DNA of 64,000 bases from Streptomyces verrucosisporus (lineage in GTDB: Bacteria; Actinomycetota; Actinomycetes; Streptomycetales; Streptomycetaceae), in contig NZ_JADEYH010000013.1 in the NCBI RefSeq assembly GCF_017114865.1, forward strand, positions 101,708-165,707, written 5' to 3'. Below the pieces are notes generated by a model. It did no database searches, had not been told where the DNA came from, and saw nothing but the letters and a program-made list of their open reading frames with translations. Positions 1 through 9,011 of the stretch are shown here, one piece after another (within the stretch, counting starts at the first letter, position 1; every line of letters begins with the position of its first letter). Both the position numbers and the translations under genes were made by a program.

Positions 1-2
1 TG

Positions 3-566
3 CAGGTGTTCGGCTGGACGGTGCCGTCCTGGGGGCCCGCCCTCTCCGGCCGGCTGCGCGGCTACCACTCCTACCTGCGGCTGCGCCCACTGTGGTGGGC
101 CCTGTACGAGGCGGTGCCGGCGATCGCGCTCGAACCGCCGCCCAGGCGGCCGCTGGACCTGCTCCCTCCGGCCGGCCTCGACTACCGGCTCCACCGGCGC
201 GTCATCGAGATCCTCGACGGCTACCACGCCCTGGGCCCGCATCTGCCGCGCGGCGCGGAGCGGAGCTCTCCGGCCGGCGAGGCCCGGCTGCTGAGGTCCG
301 CCCTCGACGCGCGGGCCGGGGCCCCGGCGGACCCCCCGTCCTCCTTACCCGCCGCGCCTTCTCCACCGGCCGAACGCCGGGGCGGCTCGGGCGAATCCGG
401 TGGCTCCGGTGGCTCCGGTGACTTCGCGCAGGAGGTGGCCTGGCTGTCCGAGGTGGCCAGGGCCTTCGCCCGGCTCCCCGCCACCCGTCCGGCCGCCTCA
501 CGGACCGCAGCCGGACAGGCCGCCTCCGAGCGGGCCGCGGTGCCTCGGGGAAGCGATCACACCTGA
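3..566 (+). CDS. DUF6545 (MAB_1171c-type) protein, 3' part
   Basis: The reading frame is open to the left window edge, so this is the C-terminal part of a longer gene; the GTG at 6 is probably internal. The visible part begins with a segment typical of the cytoplasmic DUF6545 domain (LRPLWWALYEAVPAIAL, then LDYRLHRRVIEILDG). A Ser/Gly/Pro-rich linker follows (about residues 85-135), then an Ala-rich tail. Family members usually carry several N-terminal membrane helices, which would lie outside the window, and are often called putative transporters, although no transport activity is established. They commonly sit beside XRE/TPR regulators, which fits the next gene. The family call rests on the first 85 residues. 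Confidence 0.7.
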   Translation, partial: QVFGWTVPSWGPALSGRLRGYHSYLRLRPLWWALYEAVPAIALEPPPRRPLDLLPPAGLDYRLHRRVIEILDGYHALGPHLPRGAERSSPAGEARLLRSALDARAGAPADPPSSLPAAPSPPAERRGGSGESGGSGGSGDFAQEVAWLSEVARAFARLPATRPAASRTAAGQAASERAAVPRGSDHT

Positions 567-660
567 GCGCTGCTCCCCGATCACCGGCTCCCGCCTCCTG
601 ACTCATGCCCTCCGACTCATGCCCCCTGGCTCCGCCAGGACCGACCCCGCCAGGAAACCG

Positions 661-1572
661 ATGGAACCCCGCCCGCCCTCTCCGCCGGACGTCCGCGCCA
701 TGACGGCCGAACTCCTCGCGCTCGACCGGACGCCGGGAGCGCGCCACGCCGCCCCCGTGGCGCTGCGGTCCGTGCGGGCGGTCGAGGCGGCCGAGACGGT
801 TTACGGGGAGGTCGCGGACCCGGCGGACCTCGCGGAGCTCTTCGAGGTCGCCGCCTGGATCCTGTTCGACGCCGAACGGCACGGGCCGTCGTACCGCCTC
901 AACCGGCGGGCGCTCGCCCTGATCCGCCGCCTGCCCGAGGACGAGCGCTCCATCGAGCTGCTGGTGCTCTCCGTGCTGAGCATGCAGCAGGCCCACCTCA
1001 TGCGCCCCCGCGCGTCCCTGCGGACCTCGGCGGCCGTCCTGGCCCGGCGGGATCTGCCGCCACGGGTGGCCGCCCTGTTCCATGTGCGCCAGGCGCGCGC
1101 GTACGCCCAGCTCGGCGCGCGGGCGAGGGCGCTGCGCTCCCTGGACGCGGCCCGGGAGATGTCCGCGGACGGCCCCTCGAAGAGGGACCCCGCCTGGAGC
1201 TGGTGGTTCGACCGAGCCGAACTCGACGGCCACCACGGGCTCGTCCTGGCCGACCTGGGGGATGCGGAGGGGGCCGCGGCCCTGCTCCACGCGGCCGTCG
1301 CGTCCGACGGCGGTCCCGCCTACCGCGCCCTGTTCGCCGCCGACCTCGCCCGCGTCCTGGCCCGCGCGGGCGCGTGGCGGGAGACGGACGCCCTGCTGTC
1401 CGCCCTGGCGGAGAGCGCTCCCCGCATGGGGTCCGTACGCGCCCTGAACTCCCTGCGGCAGGCGGTCGCCGCCGTCGGGGAGGGCCGCCGGGTGCCGCGC
1501 GCGCTGCGCGGCACCGCCGAAGACCTGGCCGGGCTGCTCGCGCGGGGGACTTCCCCGCGAGCGGCCCGGTGA
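661..1572 (+). CDS. Alpha-helical TPR-like protein, regulator-type without HTH
   Basis: About 303 residues. The sequence is a run of Ala/Leu-rich helical pairs resembling the tetratricopeptide-like C-terminal half of Streptomyces XRE-family regulators (for example a segment reading RLNRRALALIRRLPEDERS, then repeated LARAGAWRETDALL-like units). No helix-turn-helix domain is visible at the N terminus, so it is either a stand-alone TPR partner or a regulator that lost its DNA-binding domain. ATG 661 is chosen because AGGAAA sits just upstream at usable spacing; ATG 703 is an alternative. It follows the DUF6545 gene by 94 bases on the same strand, a common pairing. Function is unknown. Confidence 0.65.
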   Translation: MEPRPPSPPDVRAMTAELLALDRTPGARHAAPVALRSVRAVEAAETVYGEVADPADLAELFEVAAWILFDAERHGPSYRLNRRALALIRRLPEDERSIELLVLSVLSMQQAHLMRPRASLRTSAAVLARRDLPPRVAALFHVRQARAYAQLGARARALRSLDAAREMSADGPSKRDPAWSWWFDRAELDGHHGLVLADLGDAEGAAALLHAAVASDGGPAYRALFAADLARVLARAGAWRETDALLSALAESAPRMGSVRALNSLRQAVAAVGEGRRVPRALRGTAEDLAGLLARGTSPRAAR

Positions 1573-1614
1573 AGGAGAAGTCCACCCCCAGCCCACCGAG
1601 TCACCGGAGCTTCG

Positions 1615-2127
1615 ATGACACCGCGCACCTCCCGTCCCGCCCGCCGCACCCGCCTCGCCGTCCTGCTGGCGGCCCTGCTCTGTGCGGCGGGCGCGTCCAC
1701 CGCGTTCACCACCACGCTCCAGGCGGGGGACGCCAGACCCACCGCCGCCCGCGCCGAGGTGTCCGGGACGTCCGGGACGTACCAGTCCCCCCACACCAAG
1801 CCGTACGTGCGCACCCAGCTCTTCTTCGGCACCGGCCGCCACGGCGGCGAGCCGCCGATCACCGAGGAGCAGTTCATGGACTTCCTGAACAAGTACGTCA
1901 CCCCGCGCTTCCCCGACGGCCTCACCCTCCAGGAGGGCTACGGCCAGTGGCGCGACAGGACCGGCTCCATCAACGGCGAGCGCTCCTACGAGCTGATCCT
2001 GCTCTACCCCCGCGAGCGGGCCGAGGCCCGCGACGCCGACATCGAGTACCTCCGCGACCGGTACACCGAGATGTACGAGCTGGAGTCCGTCGGCCGGGTG
2101 GACGAGCAGGTGCGCGCCGACTTCTGA
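1615..2127 (+). CDS. DUF3574 secreted protein
   Basis: 170 residues. An Arg-rich start and a hydrophobic stretch (about residues 14-32, LAVLLAALLCAAGASTAF) look like a signal peptide or anchor. The rest matches the DUF3574 pattern: RTQLFFGTGRHGG, a central GLTLQEGYGQWRD segment and the SYELILLYP strand. The fold is small and alpha/beta; no catalytic role is established. It starts 43 bases after the upstream gene and has a hairpin after its stop, so it is probably the last gene of that transcript. Probably exported. Confidence 0.8.
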   Translation: MTPRTSRPARRTRLAVLLAALLCAAGASTAFTTTLQAGDARPTAARAEVSGTSGTYQSPHTKPYVRTQLFFGTGRHGGEPPITEEQFMDFLNKYVTPRFPDGLTLQEGYGQWRDRTGSINGERSYELILLYPRERAEARDADIEYLRDRYTEMYELESVGRVDEQVRADF

Positions 2128-2161
2128 GGCCCTCCGCCTCCCCATCCCGCCCCGCCCGTGT

Positions 2162-2186
2162 CCCGCCGGATCGTTGTCCCGGCGGG
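2162..2186 (+). terminator. Hairpin after DUF3574 gene
   Basis: 8-bp perfect inverted repeat (CCCGCCGG / CCGGCGGG) with a 9-base loop, 35 bases after the DUF3574 stop, with further G-rich pairing outside it. There is no T tract, as is usual for Streptomyces terminators. Confidence 0.5.
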
Positions 2187-2307
2187 GGGCGGGTTCCGGC
2201 ATCGAGGCCCTCGCCTGGCGCATGATGGTGGCGTCCCCCGTGAGGCAGGCAGTCCGGCACGAACGTGCACAGCCACAGAGAGGGGGCCCACCATGGGAGG
2301 TCTCGTG

Positions 2308-2883
2308 ATGACGGCGCCGCTGCCCGACCAGGAGTCGCACGACATGCTCCGGACCTATGCGCAGATCGAACTGCCAGAGGGTCAGCGAGCCGAGCTCATC
2401 GGGGGGGAGATCGTCATCTCACCGACGCCCACGAACTACCACAACTGGGTCTACGCCCAGCTGCACCGCTTGCTGGACCGGGGCACTCCTGACGAACTGG
2501 TGGTCACCAACACCACCACCGTCGCCCTCCCGGCGACCGGCGAGCGCTACGTCCCCGATCTGCTGATCTGCGAGTCGGCCGTGCTGCGCGACGCCCGGGA
2601 GTGGCAGGTCCCCGCCGAGGACGTGCTGCTCGTCGGTGAGATCACCTCGATGTCCACGGTCCTGCGCGACCGCAAGAACAAGGCGCAGGGCTACGGCCGG
2701 TCACGCGTACCGCTCTACCTGCTGGTGGACCCGCTGGACGGGGAGGGGAGCGCGACGGTGTTCGCCGAGCCGGACGGCTCCGGCCGTTACCGGGTGGAGC
2801 ACCGCGTGCTGTTCGGCGAGAGGTTCACGCTCCCCGAACCGTTCGGCCTGGAGATCGACACCTCGGTCCTCCGCCAGGAGTGA
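2308..2883 (+). CDS. Uma2 family (DUF820) endonuclease-fold protein
   Basis: 191 residues from this start. It carries the Uma2/DUF820 restriction-like nuclease fold: ELIGGEIVISP, then YVPDLLICE (the metal-binding Asp of the PD-(D/E)XK core), VLLVGEITSMST (the expected Glu) and RKNKAQGYGRSRVPLYLLVDP. Such proteins are abundant paralogues in Streptomyces and their substrate is unknown. ATG 2308 is preferred over ATG 2293 because GGGAGG lies seven bases upstream of it. It stands alone behind a terminator. Two more Uma2 genes lie near the right end of the window. Confidence 0.85.
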   Translation: MTAPLPDQESHDMLRTYAQIELPEGQRAELIGGEIVISPTPTNYHNWVYAQLHRLLDRGTPDELVVTNTTTVALPATGERYVPDLLICESAVLRDAREWQVPAEDVLLVGEITSMSTVLRDRKNKAQGYGRSRVPLYLLVDPLDGEGSATVFAEPDGSGRYRVEHRVLFGERFTLPEPFGLEIDTSVLRQE

Positions 2884-3104
2884 CCCCCGCGCCGGCGCCG
2901 CCCCGATCGCGGACCGCGCCGGCGACCGTACGACCGTCGGCCGCTCCCCCGGCCAGGCCCCGTACGGCGGGCGACCTTCCGGGCGCGTCCGTACCGGTTC
3001 CCCCGCCGCACGGCACGGCGGCGGCCGTGAAGGGCTCCCTCCCGCCAACGGCCCTTCCCAAAAATGGAGTTGAGCGAAGGAATCACCTTGCTTACGGTGA
3101 CCCG

Positions 3105-3533
3105 ATGGCATCGGTCAGACAGCTCCAGGTCACCTTCGACTGCGCGGAACCCGAGCGCCTCGCCCGCTTCTGGTGCGAGGTGCTGGGGTACGTCGTACCG
3201 CCGCCCCCGGAGGGGTTCGCCACCTGGGACGACTACAGCAGCTCGCTGCCGCCCGAGGAGCGGGACTCGTGGTTCGCCTGCGTCGATCCCTCCGGTGCGG
3301 GCCCGCGACTGTTCTTCCAGCGCGTCCCCGAGGGCAAGACCGCCAAGAACCGGGTGCACCTCGACGTGCGGGTCGGCACCGGCCTGGTGGGCGAGGAGCG
3401 CCTGGCCGCGCTCGAGGCCGAGTGCGCGCGGCTGGTCCCGCTCGGCGCGGTACGCGTACGGCTCCTGTACGACGGCCACGACTCGTGCATCGTGATGCGG
3501 GACATCGAGGGCAACGAGTTCTGCCTCGACTGA
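3105..3533 (+). CDS. VOC family protein (glyoxalase/bleomycin-resistance fold)
   Basis: 142 residues covering one complete vicinal-oxygen-chelate domain: an opening QLQVTFDCAEPERLARFWCE strand-helix unit, a central RVHLDVRV strand and a closing CIVMRDIEGNEFCLD strand with the usual terminal acidic metal-ligand position. The full length is typical for Streptomyces VOC proteins, which can be lyases, dioxygenases or drug-binding proteins, so the substrate cannot be named. The gene converges on the downstream lipoprotein gene with only 28 bases between stops and no clear terminator there. Confidence 0.8.
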   Translation: MASVRQLQVTFDCAEPERLARFWCEVLGYVVPPPPEGFATWDDYSSSLPPEERDSWFACVDPSGAGPRLFFQRVPEGKTAKNRVHLDVRVGTGLVGEERLAALEAECARLVPLGAVRVRLLYDGHDSCIVMRDIEGNEFCLD

Positions 3534-3561
3534 CCGCCCTCCTCGACTCCTCCGGCCGGTG

Positions 3562-4185
3562 TCAGTCCTGCGGGTCCGCCCGCCCGTGCGCGATGTCGAC
3601 GACGATCCGGTTCTCTTCGACCTTCACCCGGAACCCCACCCGGCCGTCGCCCTCGGGGTCCACCCCGATCCCCACGCCCATCTCTCCCTCGAAGACCCCC
3701 AGGTCGCGTATCTCGCGGACGACGGAGGTGCCTTCCCGGTCCTCGAAGGTGCTCCGCGGCGTGACTCCAACGAAGACGATCTTCAACCGGTGCTCGCCGG
3801 TGACGCGGACCTCCTCGCCCAGCCCGCCGTGGCGCAGCGTGTCCACGTACTCGGCGAAGTAGCCCGGCACTCCGTCCGCGAACTCGAAGCTGACCCGGTC
3901 GTACGCGTCGTGGCCGCTCACCCGTACGTCCTTGAGCGCCGGAGCGGCGGACGCGCCCGTCCACCGGCCCTCTCCCGACTTCCTGGACGCGTCCTGCGGG
4001 ACTCCCACCGGCCGGTCGCCCACCTCCGGGGACGGCGAGGAGGTATCGGGGCCGGAGACGTTCGCGGACTCCTCGGCCGTGGGGACGGGCTCCTCCGCAC
4101 CGTTCGGGCCCTCGCCACCGCCGCAGCCGGCCGTGAGCAGGACGGCCGCGAGGGCGGTCGCGGACAGGACGGAACGGCGCGGCAT
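3562..4185 (-). CDS. AMIN-like domain lipoprotein
   Basis: 207 residues. The N terminus is a lipoprotein signal (positive MPRRS, hydrophobic core, lipobox LTAGC around residues 17-21), so the mature protein should be anchored on the outer face of the membrane. A disordered acidic and Pro/Ser-rich linker follows to about residue 80. Then comes an AMIN-like beta domain (DVRVSGHDAYDRVSFEFADG, later LKIVFVGV and NRIVVDIAHG). In other bacteria AMIN domains target cell-wall enzymes; the Streptomyces AMIN-like lipoproteins are uncharacterised. The start is supported by AAGGAG about eight bases upstream. Confidence 0.8.
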   Translation of the reverse strand: MPRRSVLSATALAAVLLTAGCGGGEGPNGAEEPVPTAEESANVSGPDTSSPSPEVGDRPVGVPQDASRKSGEGRWTGASAAPALKDVRVSGHDAYDRVSFEFADGVPGYFAEYVDTLRHGGLGEEVRVTGEHRLKIVFVGVTPRSTFEDREGTSVVREIRDLGVFEGEMGVGIGVDPEGDGRVGFRVKVEENRIVVDIAHGRADPQD

Positions 4186-4286
4186 GGTGAACTCCTTGGC
4201 GTGGGCGGCCGGATGAGGACGGGCGGGGGAACCCGCAGGTAAACGGTCGCACAGGGGGTGATCCTCTACCAAGAGCGGACGCCCCG

Positions 4287-4318
4287 CCGGGTGGGGAGGG
4301 CATGCCCTCCCCACCCGG
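4287..4318 (-). terminator. Perfect 32-base palindrome, probable terminator
   Basis: CCGGGTGGGGAGGGC and its exact complement meet at a central CATG; all 16 pairs match. It lies 26 bases beyond the stop of the three-gene minus-strand operon (4344-5343), the position of a terminator. The lipoprotein gene downstream on the same strand has its own ribosome site, so this hairpin should separate the two transcripts. Confidence 0.65.
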
Positions 4319-4343
4319 GGCGGTGTGCGTGGGAGCGTACGGG

Positions 4344-4457
4344 TCAGCCGCGGTGGGCGGCCTGGGCGAGCAGGACCACGGCCACGGTGGAGACGGTCAC
4401 CAGGAGGGTGGTCCAGGTGCACGACTCCAGCCGCCCGCGGCGCGTGCGGTGGGACAT
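4344..4457 (-). CDS. 37-residue single-pass membrane protein
   Basis: A short ORF starting MSHRTRRGRLESC, then one hydrophobic helix (TTLLVTVSTVAVVLLAQA) and a short tail. Its ATG shares one base with the upstream stop (TGATG), a classic sign of translational coupling. Small single-pass proteins are common at the end of spread or transfer gene sets in actinomycete integrative elements; that role is inference from context. No family is recognised. Confidence 0.55.
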   Translation of the reverse strand: MSHRTRRGRLESCTWTTLLVTVSTVAVVLLAQAAHRG

Positions 4458-4948
4458 CACCCGCGGCACCCCCTCCGGTCCGGGCAGCCGAACAGGGCTG
4501 TGCGGTCGGCGGGTTCACCGGGTCCGGCCGGTTCGGCGATACGGCGGGCGCGGACGGTGAGGGCGGCGGTCTCATACGTCCAGCCGCGCCCGGTGTCCGC
4601 CTCGGCACGGACGCGGGCCGGGTCGTGGAAGACCGGCGGGGCCAGGCAGCCACGCATCCCCCGCAGTATCGCGGACACGTCCTGCCCGAGCAGTACGCCG
4701 TGGAGCACACGCGGCAGGAGTCGGTGTGGGTCCTGCTCCGGCCGTACGGTCCAGCACAGCCGGTACCAGCGCCCGGCGCCGGGCGGGGGCGCGGCGGCGG
4801 GTTCTGGCGCCTCCGGCGCGGGGTGGCACGGGCAGGCGCACACCAGGTGGCGGACGCCGGGGACACCGCTGTCGCGCGGTTCGCCGTCGGCGCAGTGCCC
4901 GTGCCGGCCGATCACGCAGGACGGGGAGCGGTACTCCGCCTCGCTCAC
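4457..4948 (-). CDS. Hypothetical protein with Cys/His-rich start, element-type
   Basis: About 163 residues from the GTG at 4948, which overlaps the preceding stop as GTGA. The first 40 residues are rich in Cys and His (CVIGRHGHCADGEP, then HLVCACPCH), suggesting a small zinc-binding module. The remainder is arginine-rich with no known domain, ending CPDRRGCRG. Genes of this type occur in actinomycete integrative elements beside GntR regulators, as here. A start further upstream is possible but would lie inside the neighbouring gene. Function unknown. Confidence 0.55.
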   Translation of the reverse strand: MSEAEYRSPSCVIGRHGHCADGEPRDSGVPGVRHLVCACPCHPAPEAPEPAAAPPPGAGRWYRLCWTVRPEQDPHRLLPRVLHGVLLGQDVSAILRGMRGCLAPPVFHDPARVRAEADTGRGWTYETAALTVRARRIAEPAGPGEPADRTALFGCPDRRGCRG

Positions 4949-5343
4949 CACCGGGCACCCCCGGCCGCCGCGTGGATGTTCCGGGTGTCCAGGTCCAGCC
5001 CCATGGTCGCCAGCCACAGCACCCGCCGCCGTCGCCGACGCGCCGCCTGCTCGTGGGCCGTCCGCTCGTGGGCCGCCCAGTACGGCCGCACCAGCGCCGA
5101 GTCCGCCCCGTCCAGCGGCCGGGCCTGCTCGCGGCTGTACGGCGAGCGCGGCGCCGGGATCCGGGCGGGGCCCGTCCGGTGCAGGGGCGCCGGGACAGGG
5201 GTGGGGGTGGGGTTCCTGCGGTGCCGGCCGCTGGCCGGAAGCAGCCGGGCGAGCAGCAGCACGAGGACGGGACGGCGTGCCCGTCCGAGGGCACGCGCGA
5301 TAAGGTCGCGCACGTCATCAACTCCTGTGTAGTTGGTGGCCAC
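4945..5343 (-). CDS. Hypothetical protein, element-type
   Basis: 132 residues, first gene of a minus-strand operon. There is a basic hydrophobic segment near the start (RPVLVLLLARLLPA). The C-terminal part has a pattern I associate with proteins of Streptomyces integrative elements (VRPYWAAHERTAHEQAARRR, then LWLATMGLDLDTRNIH). It overlaps the next ORF by four bases. The promoter must lie in the AT-richer region shared with the divergent GntR gene, which makes GntR control likely. No enzymatic motif is visible. Confidence 0.6.
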   Translation of the reverse strand: MATNYTGVDDVRDLIARALGRARRPVLVLLLARLLPASGRHRRNPTPTPVPAPLHRTGPARIPAPRSPYSREQARPLDGADSALVRPYWAAHERTAHEQAARRRRRRVLWLATMGLDLDTRNIHAAAGGARW

Positions 5344-5423
5344 GCCCCCGGACCGGTTCCAGCGGTCGCGGGGGTTCTCTGCGTAGCCGAGCTTAGGAGA
5401 CCTGTATACCCCTGTCTACTCAT

Positions 5424-5433
5424 AGCTATAGCT
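5424..5433. promoter_or_regulatory. Palindrome AGCTATAGCT in divergent promoter region
   Basis: A perfect 10-bp palindrome in the 135-base gap between the divergent small-protein operon and the GntR gene, in an unusually AT-rich patch. A second small palindrome (GTATAC) lies at 5404-5409. Position and symmetry suit an operator for the dimeric GntR repressor encoded next door; this is inference. Confidence 0.5.
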
Positions 5434-5478
5434 GTCAGCTTCTATGTCCTGGTGTATGCCGATACGTACCCTCGGCAA

Positions 5479-5715
5479 GTGACCGAGTTCGAGTTCGACC
5501 CGACCCAGCCGAAGTGGGAGCAGATCGCCGATGTGGTGCGAAGGCGCATCCGCAGCGGCGAGTATCCGCCCCGCCACCTCATCTCCGAAGTCCGGCTCGA
5601 AGCGGAGTTCGGAGTCGCACGGGTCACGGTCCGGAAAGCGACGGCGGCCCTACGCGAGGAGGGCTTGATCACCACGAGGCCGGGCATGGGCTCGTTCGTC
5701 GCCGACAGGGATTGA
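5479..5715 (+). CDS. Minimal GntR-family repressor (winged helix only)
   Basis: 78 residues from the GTG at 5479: essentially one GntR winged helix-turn-helix (WEQIADVVRRRIRSGEYPP, SEVRLEAEFGVARVTVRKA, LITTRPGMGSFVAD) with no effector domain. GntR repressors normally carry a 150-residue sensor domain. DNA-binding-only versions are known from integrative elements, where they repress transfer genes, and the divergent operon of small proteins fits that setting. The start is weakly supported because no clear ribosome site is seen; the mRNA may be leaderless. It probably regulates itself and the divergent operon. Confidence 0.8.
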   Translation: MTEFEFDPTQPKWEQIADVVRRRIRSGEYPPRHLISEVRLEAEFGVARVTVRKATAALREEGLITTRPGMGSFVADRD

Positions 5716-5812
5716 GCGAACGGGCGGGGAGAGCGACGGACACCGAAGCTCGTTCCAAACCTGACGGCCAACGCCCGGGGGCCGTCGGCGGATACTCCCG
5801 CAGACAGAACGC

Positions 5813-5845
5813 CGGGCCCGGAACGCACCTCGCGTTCCGGGCCCG
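5813..5845 (-). terminator. Terminator after proX
   Basis: 14-bp perfect stem (CGGGCCCGGAACGC and its complement) with a 5-base loop, 39 bases beyond the proX stop and between two convergent genes, so it can serve both the betaine operon and the GntR gene. Confidence 0.75.
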
Positions 5846-5883
5846 TGGCCGTGGGGGCTGCCCCTTGCGGGGCGGCCGGCTCC

Positions 5884-6855
5884 TTACGGGAGCCACTTCT
5901 CCCAGGTGGACTTGTTCTCCTTGACCCACTTGGCCGCCGCGTCCTCGGCGGACATGCCGTCGCCGGCGATCCACTTGGCGACCTGGTTCTGCTGCTCGGT
6001 CGACCAGTTGAAGTTCTTCAGGAACTGCGCGGCGTCGCCGCCGTCCTTCGCGAAGTCGGCGTTGAGGTACTTCTGCAGCGGGGTCTCGGGGTAGGCGCAG
6101 GCGACCTTCTCCGGGTCGGCGTCGCAGCCCTCGGTGTGCTCGGGCAGCTTCACCTCGACGAAGTCGATCTCGGCGTTCAGCCACTGCGGCGTCCACCAGT
6201 ACGTCAGGAAGGGCTTCTTCTCCTTGACGTACTTCTTGATCTGGGTGATCTGGGCGGCCTCGCTGCCCGCGTAGACCGTCTTCAGGTCCAGGTCGAGGTT
6301 CTTGATGATCGCGTCGTCGTGGGTGGTGTACGACGGCGAGCCCTCCAGGAGCTGGCCCTTGCCGCCGCTCTCGGTGGTCTTGAGTTCGTCGGCGTACTTG
6401 TTGAGGTTCTTCCAGTCGGTGACGTCGGGGTTCTCGTCCGCGAAGTACTTGGGCACGAACCAGCCGATGTGGCCGGTGACGCCGAGGTCGCCGGCCTCGA
6501 CGACCGTCTCGCGCTCCTCGACGTAGCGCTTCTCCTTCTTGGGGACGCCGCCCCAGTCCTCCAGGATCGCGTCGACCTTGCCGCTGTCGAGCGCGTCCCA
6601 GGCGACCGGCTCGTCCATCTGCTGGAGCTTGGCCTTGACGCCCAGCTCCTCCTCCAGGATGTGCTTGGCGACGGCCGCGTTGGCCTCGGCGCCGACCCAG
6701 GAGGGGACGGCGATGGTGACGGTGTCGCCGCCGCCGGAGGAGACGGAGGCGGAGGTGTCGGCGGCTCCGCAGGCGCTGAGCGCGGTCATGCCGAGGACGG
6801 CCGATCCGGCGGCCAGGGCGGTGCGGACGCGTCTGCTGTTCTTTCCGGTGTTCAT
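5884..6855 (-). CDS. proX: Glycine betaine ABC transporter substrate-binding lipoprotein
   Basis: 323 residues. A lipoprotein signal ends with the lipobox LSACG near residues 26-30. The mature part is an OpuAC/ProX binding domain: VTIAVPSWVGAEANAAVAKH at the start, WDALDSGKVDAILEDW, GHIGWFVPKY and a Trp-rich stretch (TYWWTPQWLN) that should supply aromatic cage residues for the quaternary amine. It is the last gene of the five-gene betaine operon, 75 bases after the permease gene. Its role is to capture glycine betaine, or a similar osmolyte, outside the membrane and deliver it to the permease. Choline or carnitine specificity cannot be excluded. Confidence 0.9.
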   Translation of the reverse strand: MNTGKNSRRVRTALAAGSAVLGMTALSACGAADTSASVSSGGGDTVTIAVPSWVGAEANAAVAKHILEEELGVKAKLQQMDEPVAWDALDSGKVDAILEDWGGVPKKEKRYVEERETVVEAGDLGVTGHIGWFVPKYFADENPDVTDWKNLNKYADELKTTESGGKGQLLEGSPSYTTHDDAIIKNLDLDLKTVYAGSEAAQITQIKKYVKEKKPFLTYWWTPQWLNAEIDFVEVKLPEHTEGCDADPEKVACAYPETPLQKYLNADFAKDGGDAAQFLKNFNWSTEQQNQVAKWIAGDGMSAEDAAAKWVKENKSTWEKWLP

Positions 6856-6930
6856 GCCGGATCTCTCTTTCCGTGGTGCGTACTTGTGCGTGTTTATGGG
6901 GGGATGGTGGGGGTGGTGGGGGGCCTCGGT

Positions 6931-9011
6931 TCAGCGCCGGTCGCGGGAGGCCGCGGGCTGGGTGACGCGGTCCAGGAGCACGCCGAGGCAGACGATCGCC
7001 GCGCCGGCGGTCAGGCCGATGCCCAGCTCGCTCTTCTGCAGGGCGTAGACGACGTCGTAGCCGAGCGCGCCGCCGCCCACCAGGCCGCCGATGACGACGA
7101 TGGCCAGGACGAGGACGACCCCCTGGTTGACGGCCAGCAGCAGGGCGGGCCGGGCCAGCGGGAGCTGGACGTGGCGCAGCTGCTGGCCGGTGGAGGCGCC
7201 CATGGAGCGGGCGGCCTCCAGCGCGCCGGGGTCGGTCTCCCGGACGCCCTGGGCTGTGATGCGGATGACCGCGGGCAGCGCGTAGACCACGGCGGCGATG
7301 ATCGCGGCGGTGCGGCCGACGTTGAACAGCGCCACCACCGGGATGAGGTAGATGAACTGCGGCATCGTCTGCATCACGTCGAGCACCGGCCGGACGGCCC
7401 GGTCCACCCAGGGCACCCGGGCGGCCAGGACGCCGATCGCGACGCCCGGCAGCAGGGTGACCACCAGTGCGGCGAGTACCTGGGAGAGGGTGTTGAGCGA
7501 GGTGGGCCACAGGCCCATCGCGCCGATCGCCGCCAGCGCGGCCACCGCGGTCACGGCGGTGCGCCAGGTGCCCGCCAGCAGGGCGAGGGCGGCGGCGGCC
7601 AGGAGCAGCAGCCACCAGGGGGCGCCCTGGAGCCCGTCGCGCAGCGGGTTGAGCACCCAGCGGGCGAAGTTCTCCGACCAGGTGGCGGTGCCGCCGATGA
7701 GGGGGATGCCGGAGCCGAGGTTGTCGGTGATCCAGTCGACGGCGGTGTTGACCGGGGCGGAGATGCTCACGGTCCACTGCTCGGGCCACCGCCGGCCCAG
7801 GGCGGCCGAGCCGGCCACGGAGGCGGCGGCGACGGCTGCCGCGGCGGCGGCCCGTACCGTCCAGACGCGCCCGCGGCTCGCGCGAACGGAGGTGTCGTCC
7901 AGTCGCGCGCCGGCGGCGGCGGTGGTGCGGTCCAGCCAGATCGCGATGAGCACGATGGCGATGCCGGGGCCGAGCGCCTGGCCGACGTCCACCCGCGACA
8001 GGGCGGTGAAGACCTCGTCGCCCAGGCCGCCCGCGCCGATGACCGAGGCGAGGACGACCATCGACAGGCACATCATGATGGTCTGGTTCAGCCCCAGCAG
8101 CATCTGCCGGCGGGCCAGCGGCAGCCGGGCCGTGAGCAGCCGCTGCCAGGCGTTCGCGCCCAGCGAGGCGGAGGCCTCCAGCGCGGCCGGGTCGGCGCCG
8201 CGCAGGCCGAGCGAGGTGAGGCGGGCCATGGGTGGCGCCGCGTAGATGACGGTGGCGATCAGGGCCGAGGGCGTGCCGATGCCGAAGAGGAGCACGAACG
8301 GCAGCAGGTAGGCGAACGCCGGCATCACCTGCATGGTGTCGAAAACCGGGCGCAGCAGCCGCTCGCAGCGGTCGGAGAGTCCGGCGGCCAGGCCGAGCGC
8401 CGCGCCGATCAGCGCGGCGGCGGCGACGGCGACGGCCATCAGCGCCAGGGTCTCCATGGCGGGCGCCCACAGGTCCAGCAGGCCGATCACGGCGAAGGCG
8501 CCCAGGGCGGTCGCGGCGGTGCGCAGGGCGCGGCGGCCGAGGTCCGCGCCGCCGGCGAACCAGGCGAGGGCGGTGGCGCCGGCCGTCACGCCCGTCCAGC
8601 CGAGCCCCTGGAGGAGGGCGAGGACGCCGTCGACGGCCAGGACCGCGTTGTTGCTGATGTGCAGCAGGAAGTACAGGAACAGCCAGTGCGACTCGCGGTT
8701 GTCGACCAGCCAGGCGTCCAGTTCGTCCAGCGGTGAGCGGACGTCGAGGGTCAGGGCGTCCGGCCAGCTTCCGCTGCCCCAGGCGAGGGCGGCGAGAGGT
8801 GTCGCCACGAGGGCCAGGAGGGCGAGGACGAGGAGTCTTCGGGCGGCCGGGCGGCCGGGGGCGCGGGCGGTCAGGCGGCGCAGGGCGCCGGGGCGGCCCG
8901 GCGGTCCGGACCGGTCCGGACCGGAGCCGGATGCGCTGGAGGCCGTCCTGCCGGGCTTGTGCCGGTTCCCCGGTTCCGGGGTCCGGGAGGCGGGGGCGGG
9001 GGTGGCGGTCG

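Noticed and set aside
202..2340. Long minus-strand ORF across the first 2.3 kb
   Set aside because: No domain similarity and antiphase to recognisable plus-strand genes; treated as a shadow.
4287..4318. Perfect palindrome considered as an operator
   Set aside because: It lies just after the last stop of an operon with no promoter nearby, so terminator is simpler.
4344..5715. Full integrative element
   Set aside because: No integrase, excisionase, replication or transfer gene and no tRNA/att repeat in the window.
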